DNA of 64,000 bases from JADGRF01 sp035274465 (GCA_035274465.1 DATEOF010000190.1:1-64000), one strand, 5' to 3'. Positions 39,611-48,994 are shown, counted from the stretch's first letter. Made by a program: numbers and translations. Notes: generated from the letters alone by a model not told the origin.

Positions 39611-40530
39611 CGCAGCAGCTGGTCGATCTCGCCGAGCTCCGCCGCCGTCAGCTTCCAGCTCGCGCTCGCCGAGTTCGCGGCGACTTGTTCGACCGTGGTG
39701 GCGCCGGCGATGACCGAGTTCACGTGGGGCCGAGCCAGCAGCCACGAGAACGCGAGCTCCAGCAGCGTGTGCCCGCGGGCCTCCGCGAACTTGCGCAGCG
39801 AGACGGCGAGCTCGAGGTTCCGCTCGGTGAGGAAACGCGCGGCGAGCGGCAACTGACTGAACGACAGGCGCGAGCCCTTGGGCGGCGCCTCGCCCGGCAC
39901 GTACTTGCCGGTGAGCATGCCGCTGGCGAGCGGAAAGTACGGCATGAGCCCGATGCCGTGCTTCGCACACGCCGCGAGCACCTCGCGCTCGGGATCGCGG
40001 TGCAACAGGCTGTACTCGTTCTGGACGCTCACGAAGCGTGCCGCGCCGGCCGGCCGGTCGCGTTCGGCCGCTTCGATCTGCTCGGCGTTGAAGTTCGAGC
40101 TGCCGATCTCGCGCACCTTGCCCGCCTTCACCAGCTCGTCCAGCGCGGCCAGCGTCTCGGCGATGGGCACCGTCGGATCGGGCCGGTGCAACTGATACAG
40201 GTCGATGCAATCGGTGCCGAGCCGCTTCAAGCTCGCTTCGACCGCGTGCCTGACATACTCGGGTCGAGCGCCCTTGCGCTGCTCGTCGAGCGGCATGCCA
40301 AACTTGGTCGCCACCACGACCGAGTCACGCTTGCCGGTGAGCGCGCGGCCCAGGAACTCTTCGCTGCGCGTTTGACCGTACACGTCCGCGGTGTCGAACA
40401 ACGTGATGCCCGCGTCGATCGCCGCGTGCACCACGCGCGCACTGGCGTCCGCGTCCAACTTGAGCCCGAAGTTGTTGCAGCCGAGACCCACCGCGGAGAC
40501 TGTGAGTGATCCGATACGCCGCTTGTCCAT
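39607..40530 (-). CDS. Aldo/keto reductase
   Basis: 307 residues from the ATG at 40530; upstream in-frame starts are not needed. Family features: GLGCNNFG near the start, FDTADVYG with the catalytic Asp and Tyr, the catalytic Lys in VVATKFG, DLYQLHRPD with the active-site His, and GSSNF and IAGATTVEQV for cofactor binding. It is an NADPH-dependent reductase of the AKR11-13-like group. Substrate unknown. Single gene, divergent from the flavin reductase-like gene. Confidence 0.9.
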   Translation of the reverse strand: MDKRRIGSLTVSAVGLGCNNFGLKLDADASARVVHAAIDAGITLFDTADVYGQTRSEEFLGRALTGKRDSVVVATKFGMPLDEQRKGARPEYVRHAVEASLKRLGTDCIDLYQLHRPDPTVPIAETLAALDELVKAGKVREIGSSNFNAEQIEAAERDRPAGAARFVSVQNEYSLLHRDPEREVLAACAKHGIGLMPYFPLASGMLTGKYVPGEAPPKGSRLSFSQLPLAARFLTERNLELAVSLRKFAEARGHTLLELAFSWLLARPHVNSVIAGATTVEQVAANSASASWKLTAAELGEIDQLLR

Positions 40531-40624
40531 GCGCTCCGTATAGTCGAATCCGAATTGTAGAGCAAACCACGGGAAGCATGCCCGCGACCGCGGACGTAGA
40601 ACGCCGGTACACACGGAGGCTCCC

Positions 40625-41338
40625 ATGCACCGCAGCATCGAACCCGCGATTCTCTACGTCGGCACGCCCGTCGTGCTCGTCAGCACCTTGAACCCCGATG
40701 GCTCGACCAACCTGGCGCCGATCTCGTCGCTCTGGTTTCTCGGCTGGAGCGCCGTGCTCGGCTTCGACGCTTCGTCGCAGACGCCGCGCAACCTGCAGCG
40801 TACGGGCGAATGCGTGCTCAACCTGCCTTCCGCCGATCAGGTGGCACACGTCGATCGGCTGGCGCTCCTGACCGGCCGGCGCGACTTGCCGGTGCACAAG
40901 CGCTTGCTCGGCTACCGCCACGAGCAAGACAAATTCGGAGCCTCCGGCCTGACGCCGATGGCGGCGGAGCTGGTCCAGCCGCCTCGCGTGCGCGAGTGCC
41001 CGATCCAACTCGAGGCCACGCTCGAGCACGTTCGGCCGCTGGGTGAGCGCGACCCGCGCATGGGCGTGCCGGCGCTGGCGATCGAAGTGCGTATCCGCCG
41101 CGTGCACGTCGAGGAGGACTTACTCGTGGAGAACGAGCCGCAACGCATCGATCCCGAACGCTGGCAGCCGCTGTTGATGAGCTTTCGCCAGTTCTACGCG
41201 CGAGGCCCGCGCTTGTCGTCCTCGCGACTCGCGGCAGGGCCCGAGTCTCGGTATGCACCTGCATCCGCGCAGCTCAAGGCGGGGCTCCGGACCTTGATCG
41301 CACAGGCGAAAGAAGCCCTTGACCTTGACGTAACGTGA
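40625..41338 (+). CDS. Flavin-reductase-like FMN-binding protein
   Basis: 237 residues with the FMN-binding split barrel. N-terminal TPVVLVSTLNPDGSTNLAPISS and FDASSQTPRNLQRTGECVLNLP are the flavin and phosphate-binding blocks of the flavin reductase/DUF447-like group. The C-terminal 60 residues are helical and Arg-rich. It may provide reduced flavin or act as an oxidoreductase by itself. It is 41 bp upstream of the GST gene and may share its transcript. Confidence 0.82.
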   Translation: MHRSIEPAILYVGTPVVLVSTLNPDGSTNLAPISSLWFLGWSAVLGFDASSQTPRNLQRTGECVLNLPSADQVAHVDRLALLTGRRDLPVHKRLLGYRHEQDKFGASGLTPMAAELVQPPRVRECPIQLEATLEHVRPLGERDPRMGVPALAIEVRIRRVHVEEDLLVENEPQRIDPERWQPLLMSFRQFYARGPRLSSSRLAAGPESRYAPASAQLKAGLRTLIAQAKEALDLDVT

Positions 41339-41379
41339 AGCCCCAGGCTCCGAGTCATCCAACCATCTCGGAGGCTCAC

Positions 41380-42057
41380 ATGCTGGAAATCTTTGGTGTT
41401 CCGTTCTCGGCTCACACACGCAAGGTGCTGCTGGCGTTGCGCGAGAAGGCCATGCCGTTCGAGCTGCGGCCGGTCATTCCCCTGGCCCCGCCGCCCGGCT
41501 GGCAGCAGCTCAGCCCGCTCGGCAAGATCCCCGTGCTTCGCACGCCCGAGCTGACTGTCGCCGATTCGTCGGTCATCCTGCAGTACCTCGAACGGGTGCA
41601 ACCTGCCCCCGCCATGCTCCCGAGCGACGCCCCGGCGCTCGCACGCGCGCTGTGGTTCGAAGAGTTCGTCGATGGCGGGCTGGCGCCGCACGTCCTCGGC
41701 GGCCTGCTCTTGCAGCGCGTGTTCGCAGAGCGCTTCCTGAAGCGCGCGCCGGACGAGGCGCTGATCCGCCGCTCCCTCGAACAGGAGATCCCACCCCGCC
41801 TCGCCTACCTCGAAGACAACATCCACGGTGAGTTCCTGGTCGGCTCGAGCTTCGGCATCGCGGACATCACCGTCGCCTCGATGCTGATCAACTATCAGTT
41901 CGCGGGCGAACGGCTCGATGCCTACCCGAAGCTCAACCGCTACCTCGAGGGGCTCTGGCGCAGGCCGAGCTTCCAGCAGCAGTTCGCCCACGAGCTTCCG
42001 GCAGCGGAACAGATCGAAGGGCTCGACCTGACCGTACTACGCAAGGCACTCAACTAA
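41380..42057 (+). CDS. Glutathione S-transferase
   Basis: 225 residues from the ATG at 41380 with GGAGG at 41370-41374. The thioredoxin-like N-terminal domain has FSAHTRKVLLALREK (probable catalytic Ser), the cis-Pro in GKIPVL and glutathione-binding ADSSVILQYLE. The all-alpha C-terminal domain has the conserved GSSFGIADITVA capping box. A cytoplasmic GST; the electrophilic substrate is unknown. It is followed by a strong hairpin and a MerR gene. Confidence 0.9.
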   Translation: MLEIFGVPFSAHTRKVLLALREKAMPFELRPVIPLAPPPGWQQLSPLGKIPVLRTPELTVADSSVILQYLERVQPAPAMLPSDAPALARALWFEEFVDGGLAPHVLGGLLLQRVFAERFLKRAPDEALIRRSLEQEIPPRLAYLEDNIHGEFLVGSSFGIADITVASMLINYQFAGERLDAYPKLNRYLEGLWRRPSFQQQFAHELPAAEQIEGLDLTVLRKALN

Positions 42058-42063
42058 ACGGCC

Positions 42064-42106
42064 GCGCAGCTGCGTGCGGCTTCGGCTACGCTGCACGCAG
42101 CTGCGC
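42064..42106 (+). terminator. 14-bp perfect hairpin between GST and MerR genes
   Basis: GCGCAGCTGCGTGC at 42064-42077 is exactly complementary to 42093-42106, with a 15-nt loop. It begins 7 bp after the GST stop and ends 22 bp before the MerR start codon. It probably terminates the GST transcript; it could also serve in control of the MerR gene. Confidence 0.6.
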
Positions 42107-42128
42107 CTTCTCTCGAAAGGCCCTCCGC

Positions 42129-42971
42129 ATGTTCCGCATCGGTGAGTTTTCTCGGATCGCCCGCGTCTCGATGCGCCTGCTGCGCTACTACGACGAGCTC
42201 GGCCTGTTGCGTCCGGCGCACACTGCTGCCAGCAACGGCTACCGCTACTACACGGCCGCGCAGGTGCCCGAGCTGAACCGCATCCTGGTGTTGCGCGACC
42301 TCGGGCTGTCGCTCGAGCAGATCGCGCGCTGCCTGCAGGACGGCATCTCGTCCCAGGAGCTGCGCGGGATGTTGCTGATGCGCCGCGCCGAGATCGAACA
42401 GAGTCAAGCCGAGCTCATGACCCGCATGCGCATGCTGGAGTCCCGCATCGCGTCGCTCGAGGGCGACGGAGACGGCACGTTGGACGACGTGGTGATCCGC
42501 AGCGAACCCGACCGGCGTTACCTGTCGCTGCGCACGCGCGAGCCGTCCTTCGCCAGCGCGATCAGCCTCGCCCTCGAGCTGCAGCGCGACATCCCGCAGC
42601 AGGTGGGGCGCGGCGTCCTCGGCGCGTTCATCGCGGTGTCGCACTCGCCCGAGTACGAACCCGACGACCTGGACCTCGAGTTCGGCTTCGCCATCGACGC
42701 CGAGCTCCATCGCGTGCCCAAGCTCGCGAACGGCCGCAAGCTCGAGCTCGGAACGCTGGCCGGCTATCCGCACGTCGCGACCTGCGTGCGAGTCGGCTCA
42801 CCGGCGACCGCCCACCTGACCACCGCGAAGATCGGTCGTTACCTGGAGGGTGCAGGTTATCGGCTCGCCGGCCCGAACCGCGAGACGTTCCTCCAGCTGC
42901 CGCGCGACGGCCAGCTGGAGACCTCGGTGGTCGAGATGGCTTTCCCCATCGAGCCTCAGCCGCCCGGCTGA
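42129..42971 (+). CDS. MerR-family regulator with GyrI-like effector domain (BmrR type)
   Basis: 280 residues. A MerR HTH (FRIGEFSRIARVSMRLLRYY, DELGLLRP, NGYRYY) is followed by a dimerisation coiled coil (about 75-120) and a GyrI-like effector domain (about 125-280). This is the BmrR layout that senses lipophilic cations and activates detoxification genes. The ATG is used. The nearby GST and glutathione peroxidase genes suggest a stress response unit. The 3' end overlaps the converging peroxidase gene by 16 bp. Confidence 0.9.
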   Translation: MFRIGEFSRIARVSMRLLRYYDELGLLRPAHTAASNGYRYYTAAQVPELNRILVLRDLGLSLEQIARCLQDGISSQELRGMLLMRRAEIEQSQAELMTRMRMLESRIASLEGDGDGTLDDVVIRSEPDRRYLSLRTREPSFASAISLALELQRDIPQQVGRGVLGAFIAVSHSPEYEPDDLDLEFGFAIDAELHRVPKLANGRKLELGTLAGYPHVATCVRVGSPATAHLTTAKIGRYLEGAGYRLAGPNRETFLQLPRDGQLETSVVEMAFPIEPQPPG

Positions 42972-43510
42972 GCCAGCGCTTGCTCGATGGCCGCCACGAT
43001 CGCGGGATCGTCCGGCGTCAGGTGCGGCGCGAAGCGCGCGACCACCTCGCCGTTCCTGCCCACCAGGAACTTCTCGAAGTTCCACAGCACCTCGGGATCG
43101 GCCGTGGGCGTCAGCCCATACTTCTTCAAGTTCTCGCGAAACGGGCCCTTGTCGCCGGTGGCCTCGGGCTTGGCGCTGGTCAGGGCCGCGTACAGCGGAT
43201 GTTTGTTCGGGCCCACGACCGTGATCTTGTCGAAGAGCGGGAACTTCACGCCGAACTTCGCCTCGCAGAACGCGGCGATCTCCTGGTTCGTGCCCGGCTC
43301 CTGGCCGGCGAAGTCGTTCGAGGGAAATCCCGTCACCACGAAGCCCTTGGGCTCGTATTGTTCGTAGAGCTTTTCGAGCGCCGCGTACTGCGGGGTGAGG
43401 CCGCACTTCGAAGCGACGTTGACGACGAGGACCACCTTGCCTTCGTACGCTCGAAGCGAGCTGTCCGCGCCGGAGATGGTCTTGACCGGGATGGTTTGGA
43501 GTGCAGTCAC
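42956..43510 (-). CDS. Glutathione peroxidase (Cys type)
   Basis: 184 residues. All GPx signatures are present: NVASKCGLTPQY with the peroxidatic Cys36 (Cys, not selenocysteine), GFPSNDFAGQEPG with the catalytic Gln, and VLWNFEKFLV with the catalytic Trp. No signal peptide, so cytoplasmic. Bacterial Cys-type members usually take electrons from thioredoxin. It reduces hydrogen peroxide and lipid peroxides. The start is an ATG; the stop overlaps the MerR gene by 16 bp. Confidence 0.95.
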   Translation of the reverse strand: MTALQTIPVKTISGADSSLRAYEGKVVLVVNVASKCGLTPQYAALEKLYEQYEPKGFVVTGFPSNDFAGQEPGTNQEIAAFCEAKFGVKFPLFDKITVVGPNKHPLYAALTSAKPEATGDKGPFRENLKKYGLTPTADPEVLWNFEKFLVGRNGEVVARFAPHLTPDDPAIVAAIEQALAQPGG

Positions 43511-43708
43511 GGGCGCAGCTTACTGCCGAAGGCACGTTCGCACCATGCTGCGCCGGCACGTGCCCAGCGTGGCCGCCGGTCGATGTTATGACCTGTCGCT
43601 GCTGTGCAGGGGTGCATACGTCGTGACGATTGTCAGCGAACCTGCATGGAATCCACCCAGGCGACGCGTTAGCTTGCGCGTGGGGAACGCGACTCGGGGA
43701 GGCTGACG

Positions 43709-45214
43709 ATGCGCGCGGCGAACGTTTGCGGCAACTTGCTCGCGACGCTGTTTGTCGTTTCGATCATGGGCTGTGGCAAACACAGCAGCAGTAAACACCC
43801 TGTCGGCGAGAGCGACGCCGGCGAGGCGGGTGACGGCGGCGGCGAGGATGCGGGCCCGCTCACGCCACCCGTGCGGACCAACGGCGGGACGGGCGGCCAC
43901 AGCGATGCAGCGGACGGCGGCGCAGGGCGCGGCATGTCGAATCCAACACCACCGCAGGCCGGTACTGCTGGCACAGGCACGAGGCCTCCGCCGCCTGCGG
44001 GTGGGGACTGTGGAGAATGCTCCGGCGTGTGCTTCTTCGGCACCTGCGTCGGCGAACAACCGGGTGGCAATGACGATGACGCCGGCCCGCCTTCACGGCC
44101 CACCCGGCCGTCCGCAGGCGGCAGAGGCGGCGCGGGCGGCAGAGGTGGCGCGGGCGGCACGGCAGGTGCCGGTGGTGCCTCGGGGTCCGGCCCAGCGCAG
44201 CCCGGCGCCAGCTGTCGACAAGCCTCGGATTGCGCGAGCCGCGTGTGTCGCACGTCGAGCTGCCAGGCCCCCAGCTGCGGTGATCGCGTGTGCAACGGCG
44301 ATGAGAGCACGAAGACCTGCCCCGGCGACTGCGGCAGTCGCTGCGGCGATGGCGCGGTCAACGGGGGCGAGGCGTGCGACGACGGCAATACCACTGCCGC
44401 GGATGGCTGCAGCGACAAGTGCACGGTCGAAGTCGGCTTCGCCTGTAGCGGAACGACGCCCTCGATCTGCAAGGACATCGATGCCTGCCTGCACGCGGGC
44501 TGCCCCGCACGTGAGATCTGCCACGATTCACCGGCACCCGCGCCGGATAGCGAGCAGGGACGAACCTGCGAGCCCGACCGCAGCTGTGGCGACGGTCGCT
44601 GCGCGGCGAACGAGACGTTGAGCAGCTGTCCGGCAGACTGCGCCAAGTGCGGAGACATGCTGTGCTCGCCGAGCGAGACCGCCGATGAATGCGCGGCCGA
44701 CTGCACGCGCTGCGGCGATCGGTTGTGCACGGGTGACGAAACCCTGGCCAGTTGCGCCGAAGACTGTTCGCGCTGCGGTGATGGCATGTGTACGGGCCCG
44801 GAGAACGCACCGCTGTGCCCGGGCGACTGCACGCGGTGCGGCGACGGCCTGTGCACCGGCAACGAGACGGCGATGTCGTGCGCGCGCGACTGCACGCAGT
44901 GCGGCGACGGCTTGTGTACCGGCAACGAGAACCTGACGAATTGCGTCGGCGATTGCACGCGTTGTGGCGACAACCGCTGCACGGGCACCGAATCCGCGGC
45001 GACCTGCCCGGGCGACTGCACGCGCTGCGGCGACAGCGTTTGCTCCGGCGCTGAAACCCTCGCCACGTGTCCGGGCGATTGCTCGGTCTGCGGCGACGCG
45101 AAGTGCACCGGTCCGGAGAACGTTCAGAACTGTCAATCTGACTGCATGATGATGATGACGCCACCTACTCCGCCGACGCCACCGATGCCGCCGGCGACGC
45201 CGACCACGCCCTAG
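43709..45214 (+). CDS. Secreted lipoprotein with Myxococcus disulfide repeat and nine 21-residue Cys repeats
   Basis: 501 residues, ATG with GGGGAGG at 43696-43702. The lipoprotein signal ends in SIMGC (Cys22). A long Gly/Ala/Pro linker (about 30-165) leads to Cys-rich modules: one 21-residue repeat at 190, a Myxococcus-type disulfide repeat (CGDGAVNGGEACDDGN at 212) and nine perfectly spaced repeats from Cys293 to Cys479 of form CGDxxCxxxExxxxCxxDCxx. The acidic side chains could bind calcium. It ends in MMMM and a Pro/Thr tail. It is a surface or matrix protein of unknown partner. Confidence 0.85.
   Translation: MRAANVCGNLLATLFVVSIMGCGKHSSSKHPVGESDAGEAGDGGGEDAGPLTPPVRTNGGTGGHSDAADGGAGRGMSNPTPPQAGTAGTGTRPPPPAGGDCGECSGVCFFGTCVGEQPGGNDDDAGPPSRPTRPSAGGRGGAGGRGGAGGTAGAGGASGSGPAQPGASCRQASDCASRVCRTSSCQAPSCGDRVCNGDESTKTCPGDCGSRCGDGAVNGGEACDDGNTTAADGCSDKCTVEVGFACSGTTPSICKDIDACLHAGCPAREICHDSPAPAPDSEQGRTCEPDRSCGDGRCAANETLSSCPADCAKCGDMLCSPSETADECAADCTRCGDRLCTGDETLASCAEDCSRCGDGMCTGPENAPLCPGDCTRCGDGLCTGNETAMSCARDCTQCGDGLCTGNENLTNCVGDCTRCGDNRCTGTESAATCPGDCTRCGDSVCSGAETLATCPGDCSVCGDAKCTGPENVQNCQSDCMMMMTPPTPPTPPMPPATPTTP
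44585..45145 (+). repeat. Nine coding repeats of 63 bp
   Basis: Units begin at residue 293 and every 21 residues after (314, 335, 356, 377, 398, 419, 440, 461) with no length change. Each has four Cys, an invariant CGD start and a DC near the end. The regular length with divergent codons suggests selection on the protein and not a recent expansion. Confidence 0.85.
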
Positions 45215-45288
45215 GACGACACAAGCTGTCAGAAGTTTGGCGGACGCACCCGTTGTCGGCGTAACGCCGGCGAGCTAGTGGGCATGGG

Positions 45289-45969
45289 ATGAGAGCCGTC
45301 CACGCCCTGGCGCTTGCCTTTGCATCCTGTCAGCTCGGCTGTAGCGACGCTGATCCCATGGATCCGCCCGTCGGCGGAGAGGTTCCGCCCCCAGTCGAGC
45401 CGAGCCTGGCCCCGCCGGGCGGCTGCAGCATCGCCAGCCACTGCCTCGACATCGACGTCGAACCGTTGACGAGCCGCGCGTGTTGCACGCCCGCGTACAG
45501 CTGCGGCTACATCCTGCCGGAGCTCGATCCCGAAACCTTGATGTTCTTTCCGCAGGCGAAAGACTTCCGCGCCATGCTGACCAAGGACGATCCGAACGGG
45601 CGCTGCGCCCCGGAGTCGTTCTTCTTCGGGCCGCAGGATGGGCTCGACGAGGAGCGCTGGGAGGAGGAAGGCAGCACTGACATTCTGATCGCGCCCGGCT
45701 GCTCGTCGTATCACATCGCAGCGTTCACGCTGATGGGTTGTTGCCTGCCGGACAACACCTGCGGTCTGTCCACCCATGCCAACCGGGACACTTTCGGCGT
45801 GCTGGCGAACGATCAGACCGCGCCCTTCGCCCTGCCCGAGTGCGTGACGGCGGACGTGCTCAACCAGCAATTCCGCGACTGGAACCTGCGCGCGCTCGCC
45901 CGCACCACGTCGGGCGGCACCTGTAACTACGCGGAGATCGCCGCCAGGCGGCCGGATCTAGTGCCTTGA
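45289..45969 (+). CDS. Cys-containing secreted lipoprotein
   Basis: 226 residues. The signal peptide ends in CQLGC (Cys18). A Pro-rich stretch to residue 43 is followed by a domain with about ten Cys, including paired ACCTPAYSC and GCCLPDNTC half-motifs that suggest an internal duplication. Function unknown. It follows the Cys-repeat lipoprotein gene by 74 bp and may be co-transcribed. Confidence 0.7.
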   Translation: MRAVHALALAFASCQLGCSDADPMDPPVGGEVPPPVEPSLAPPGGCSIASHCLDIDVEPLTSRACCTPAYSCGYILPELDPETLMFFPQAKDFRAMLTKDDPNGRCAPESFFFGPQDGLDEERWEEEGSTDILIAPGCSSYHIAAFTLMGCCLPDNTCGLSTHANRDTFGVLANDQTAPFALPECVTADVLNQQFRDWNLRALARTTSGGTCNYAEIAARRPDLVP

Positions 45970-46144
45970 CATCGTCAAGTCGACGGAAGCCTAAAACCAG
46001 CCGACTTGCACCGACACCTCGGATCGCTCATACCGGTTGTGACATCTGACCGCGAGTCATAGCGCGCTTTTGCCTTGCACTTGTTGTGAGTACGCTAGGC
46101 TCCTCCGGCGGTAGATGCGCACCCGAGTGTCCAGCACCTGCTAG

Positions 46145-47350
46145 ATGCGTAGTCCGAACATCAAATACCTCGTCGGGCTCGATCACCTGCGGGCGTTCGC
46201 GGCCCTGCTGATCGTCTTCTACCACGGCCTGCACTTGCTCTCGCTCCAGCCGCGCGCAGGAGCACGCGGTGATGTGGCGCCGTTCTGGTGGATCAGCAAC
46301 AACCCGTTGGCCGCGCTGATCGAAGAAGGCCATACCTCGGTCGCGCTGTTCATGGTGTTGAGTGGCTTCGTGTTTTCGGTCGGCGCGCTCGGGCGAAACA
46401 TCAACTACGGCGCGTACCTCAAGAACCGCTTCCTGCGCATCTACCCGTTGTTCATGTTCCTGACGGTGGTCGCGCTCGCCGCCTTTCCCTCGGCGTATTC
46501 GCTGCTGGCGCTGCTGCAAACCCTACTCTTCCAGGGCAACCTGCCGGGCAGCCTCAACATCCCGCCTTACACCAGCATGTTCTGGGCGGTCGGCATCGAG
46601 TTTCAGTTCTACCTGCTCTTCCCACTGCTGCATCGCTTCATCGAGCGCGAAGGCGCGCGCTGGGCGATAGGCGCCATCGCCTTGTGCATCGCCATGCGGC
46701 TCATCGCATCGATCGGCGGCTCGAATGCCCGCGATGTGACGTACTGGCACCTGCTCGGTCGCCTCGACCAGTTCTTGATCGGCATGCTGGCGGCGCGGGT
46801 GTTCGACCGCCTGCGCGCGCGCCCGTTGCCCTGGGGCCTGCTGACGACGGCAGCGTTCGGCTCGACGCTGGCGCTGGTCATGGCGTTCAACCGCGCGGGC
46901 GGCTGGCCTACCCTCGCGCTGTGGAAGGTGCTCTGGCCGACCGCCGAGGCCCTCGGCTGGGGCTTCGTGATCGTGAGCTACACGGCGTTTGCCTCGCGCG
47001 TACCGCAGCTGATCTCGCGACCGCTCGCCGCCCTCGGCAGCATCAGCTACTCCATCTACCTGCTGCACTACACCTTCGTGCTGTTCCTGCCGCGCTTCAT
47101 TCCGGTGAGCTTCGGCGCCGACCCGAACTGGGCCTCGCAAGCCTACGTGCTCCTGATCGTCCTACCGATCTTGCTGCCGCTCGCCGCGCTGTCCTATTAC
47201 GTCATCGAGCGCCCATTCCTGAAGCTGCGTGTCCGCTACCTCGACGAACCCGCGCAGGGCGCGCGACAAGAACAGCCCGTTGTACCCACCACCGCGAGCG
47301 CGGCAGCCGTGCCCGCCGAGCCGGTGAGCGTGGTCGAGCAGTCCGCCTAG
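46145..47350 (+). CDS. Acyltransferase-3 family membrane protein (OafA/YrhL-like)
   Basis: 401 residues with about ten membrane segments. The start shows the family motif YLVGLDHLRAFAALLIVFYH, with the conserved His-like position, followed by FMVLSGFVFS and a YLKNRFLRIYPLF block with the Arg pair. Such proteins O-acetylate or O-acylate surface sugars, lipids or antibiotics. The C-terminal 40 residues are a Pro/Ala/Val-rich cytoplasmic tail. Single gene. The acceptor is unknown. Confidence 0.9.
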   Translation: MRSPNIKYLVGLDHLRAFAALLIVFYHGLHLLSLQPRAGARGDVAPFWWISNNPLAALIEEGHTSVALFMVLSGFVFSVGALGRNINYGAYLKNRFLRIYPLFMFLTVVALAAFPSAYSLLALLQTLLFQGNLPGSLNIPPYTSMFWAVGIEFQFYLLFPLLHRFIEREGARWAIGAIALCIAMRLIASIGGSNARDVTYWHLLGRLDQFLIGMLAARVFDRLRARPLPWGLLTTAAFGSTLALVMAFNRAGGWPTLALWKVLWPTAEALGWGFVIVSYTAFASRVPQLISRPLAALGSISYSIYLLHYTFVLFLPRFIPVSFGADPNWASQAYVLLIVLPILLPLAALSYYVIERPFLKLRVRYLDEPAQGARQEQPVVPTTASAAAVPAEPVSVVEQSA

Positions 47351-47490
47351 CCCATCAGTCGAGTGCGCGTGCGTACTCGAGCGCAGCTGCGTAGATCGCT
47401 TCGTCGGTCGCCGCGATCGTGGGGTGCAGCCGCGACTTGAGTGCAGTGGGGAGCTGATGGACGGAGCGCGGCGAAATTCTCAAAACTGGC

Positions 47491-48816
47491 TCACTGCAAG
47501 TCGCAACCCCAACGCTGAATGCCCACGGAAGCACCCCAGAGGTTACACATCTCTCCGGTCTTCACTTCGTTGGTATAGCTGAGGCTCACGTTGGAGTCGT
47601 TGATGATGTGGCACTCCCACATCACGATATCGCCGTCGGAGACCGCGAGCTGCCCCGACGTCGCACCTGATTTGCCATCGGCGAACAAGGGGTTGTCGAC
47701 GACGGTGTTGTAGTCGAACGACGCGGGATCGAGGTAGTCGTACATCTCGAACACCTTCTCGAGCTTGCCATCCTTGCGCTGGATCGACGCCGTGAGTCGC
47801 TTGCCGTGCGCGTGGTAGTGGCCGAGCAGGTTCATGATGTAGCCGTTGCCCTTCACCGGGCACTGGTACTTGTAGACCTTGTCGGTTCCGGGCTGGATCG
47901 GTTGAAAGGACCAGCCCAGTCCCCCGAAGCCGCGCATCTGCAGCGCCTCGCGCTTGATCGATTCAGCCGGGACGTAATAGATGTTCAACCAGTACTCGCG
48001 CATGAGCGGCTTGTCGGTGAAATTGAAGTAGTGCATGTCCGACTGGATGGTCGCCTTGGCGACGATCTTGCGTCCGACGTCCGAGTACTCTGGCGCCACC
48101 GGGGTGCGCGGCATGTAAGACTTGGATGCGCCGGGAATGCTGCCGAGCGCCTTGGTCGGATCGCCGCTGCAGGCCCCAAACCCGCCGCTCGCGATCGAGC
48201 CCGATTGGTACATGGTGCTGATGATGTGGTGCGTGCCGGCGCGGCCACTCAAGACGCTACCTTGGTAGTAGATGTCCTTGTCGTTCGGCGTCTGAAACGT
48301 GAAGCACTGCGAGCTCTCGTCACCGGGCTGCATCAGAAACTTCGAGACGTCGGCCATACTGTCGTACTTCGCGGGCCCGACGTGGAGCTGCATGCCTTCA
48401 GCCTCGGCAGGCGCGCTGATGCACGCGTCATCGCTGGGGTAACCGCTGTTCAGCCCGCACTTGCCGCGCAGATCGGGAAACGCCGCCCCCATGTCGGGTT
48501 TCTGCGGCTCGGCCGGCTTCTCCGCCGGCGGCTGCTGCTCCGGCGTCTTCGCAGCTGGCGGCTGCACGGCCGGCGGTGTTTGCATCGCGGGCGGCGTGTT
48601 CGCAGCCGGTGGCGTGGTGGGCATCGCCGCGGGCGTCATCGTCGGGATCGCAGGCGTGCTCGGCGGAGTCGCAGCTGCCGGCGGCGGGTTCGCTGCGGCT
48701 GGATTTGCGGCGGGCGCACCGGCCGCTCCGATCATCTGCGAGGGCGGCGTCATCACCTCGGACCCGCATCCGATCAAACACAATCCCACGAGCACGATCG
48801 ACCTGTACGTAGTCAT
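47491..48816 (-). CDS. Lipoprotein related to copper type II ascorbate-dependent monooxygenases (PHM-like)
   Basis: 441 residues from the ATG at 48816. The signal ends in CLIGC (Cys16). A long Pro/Ala/Thr linker (about 20-110) precedes a beta-rich domain with features seen in PHM-like proteins: a His-His pair in GTHHIIST, a third His in DMHYFNF, and HxH in LLGHYHAHGKR, with VMWECHII near the end. These resemble the CuH and CuM sites. A paralogous protein is encoded at 57748-59250. It may be an extracellular copper oxidase or monooxygenase; activity is not shown. Confidence 0.7.
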   Translation of the reverse strand: MTTYRSIVLVGLCLIGCGSEVMTPPSQMIGAAGAPAANPAAANPPPAAATPPSTPAIPTMTPAAMPTTPPAANTPPAMQTPPAVQPPAAKTPEQQPPAEKPAEPQKPDMGAAFPDLRGKCGLNSGYPSDDACISAPAEAEGMQLHVGPAKYDSMADVSKFLMQPGDESSQCFTFQTPNDKDIYYQGSVLSGRAGTHHIISTMYQSGSIASGGFGACSGDPTKALGSIPGASKSYMPRTPVAPEYSDVGRKIVAKATIQSDMHYFNFTDKPLMREYWLNIYYVPAESIKREALQMRGFGGLGWSFQPIQPGTDKVYKYQCPVKGNGYIMNLLGHYHAHGKRLTASIQRKDGKLEKVFEMYDYLDPASFDYNTVVDNPLFADGKSGATSGQLAVSDGDIVMWECHIINDSNVSLSYTNEVKTGEMCNLWGASVGIQRWGCDLQ

Positions 48817-48994
48817 GCTGGCTCTCCGGCTGCCGGCACTGTACGCCGTACAGACGCGAGAGAGGAGGTCGTCCAGCGGAATGCTCGCGCCACTCACCGC
48901 CTGAGACTCTCGGCTTGAGTCCACGGCGCCATCCATCGGCGCGAGCCGGCACAAAACTGCCCATTGCGTCCCCAGAGTGTGTACAACGCCGCGT

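Noticed and set aside
42956..43510. Selenoprotein glutathione peroxidase
   Set aside because: The active-site codon encodes Cys; there is no in-frame TGA and no selenocysteine element.
43669..45108. 479-codon minus-strand frame opposite the Cys-repeat lipoprotein gene
   Set aside because: Its Ser/Pro/Gln repeats are the antisense image of the 63-bp Cys repeats; the plus strand has signal peptide, lipobox and ribosome-binding site.
44585..45145. CRISPR-like regular repeats
   Set aside because: The 63-bp periodicity is coding and explained by the 21-residue Cys repeat; there are no identical repeats with unique spacers and no cas genes.
47355..47483. 42-codon minus-strand frame starting with TTG, ending in AIYAAALEYARALD
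   Set aside because: It lies right behind the PHM-like lipoprotein gene but has only a TTG start without a ribosome-binding site and no recognised relatives; it may be chance or a remnant.
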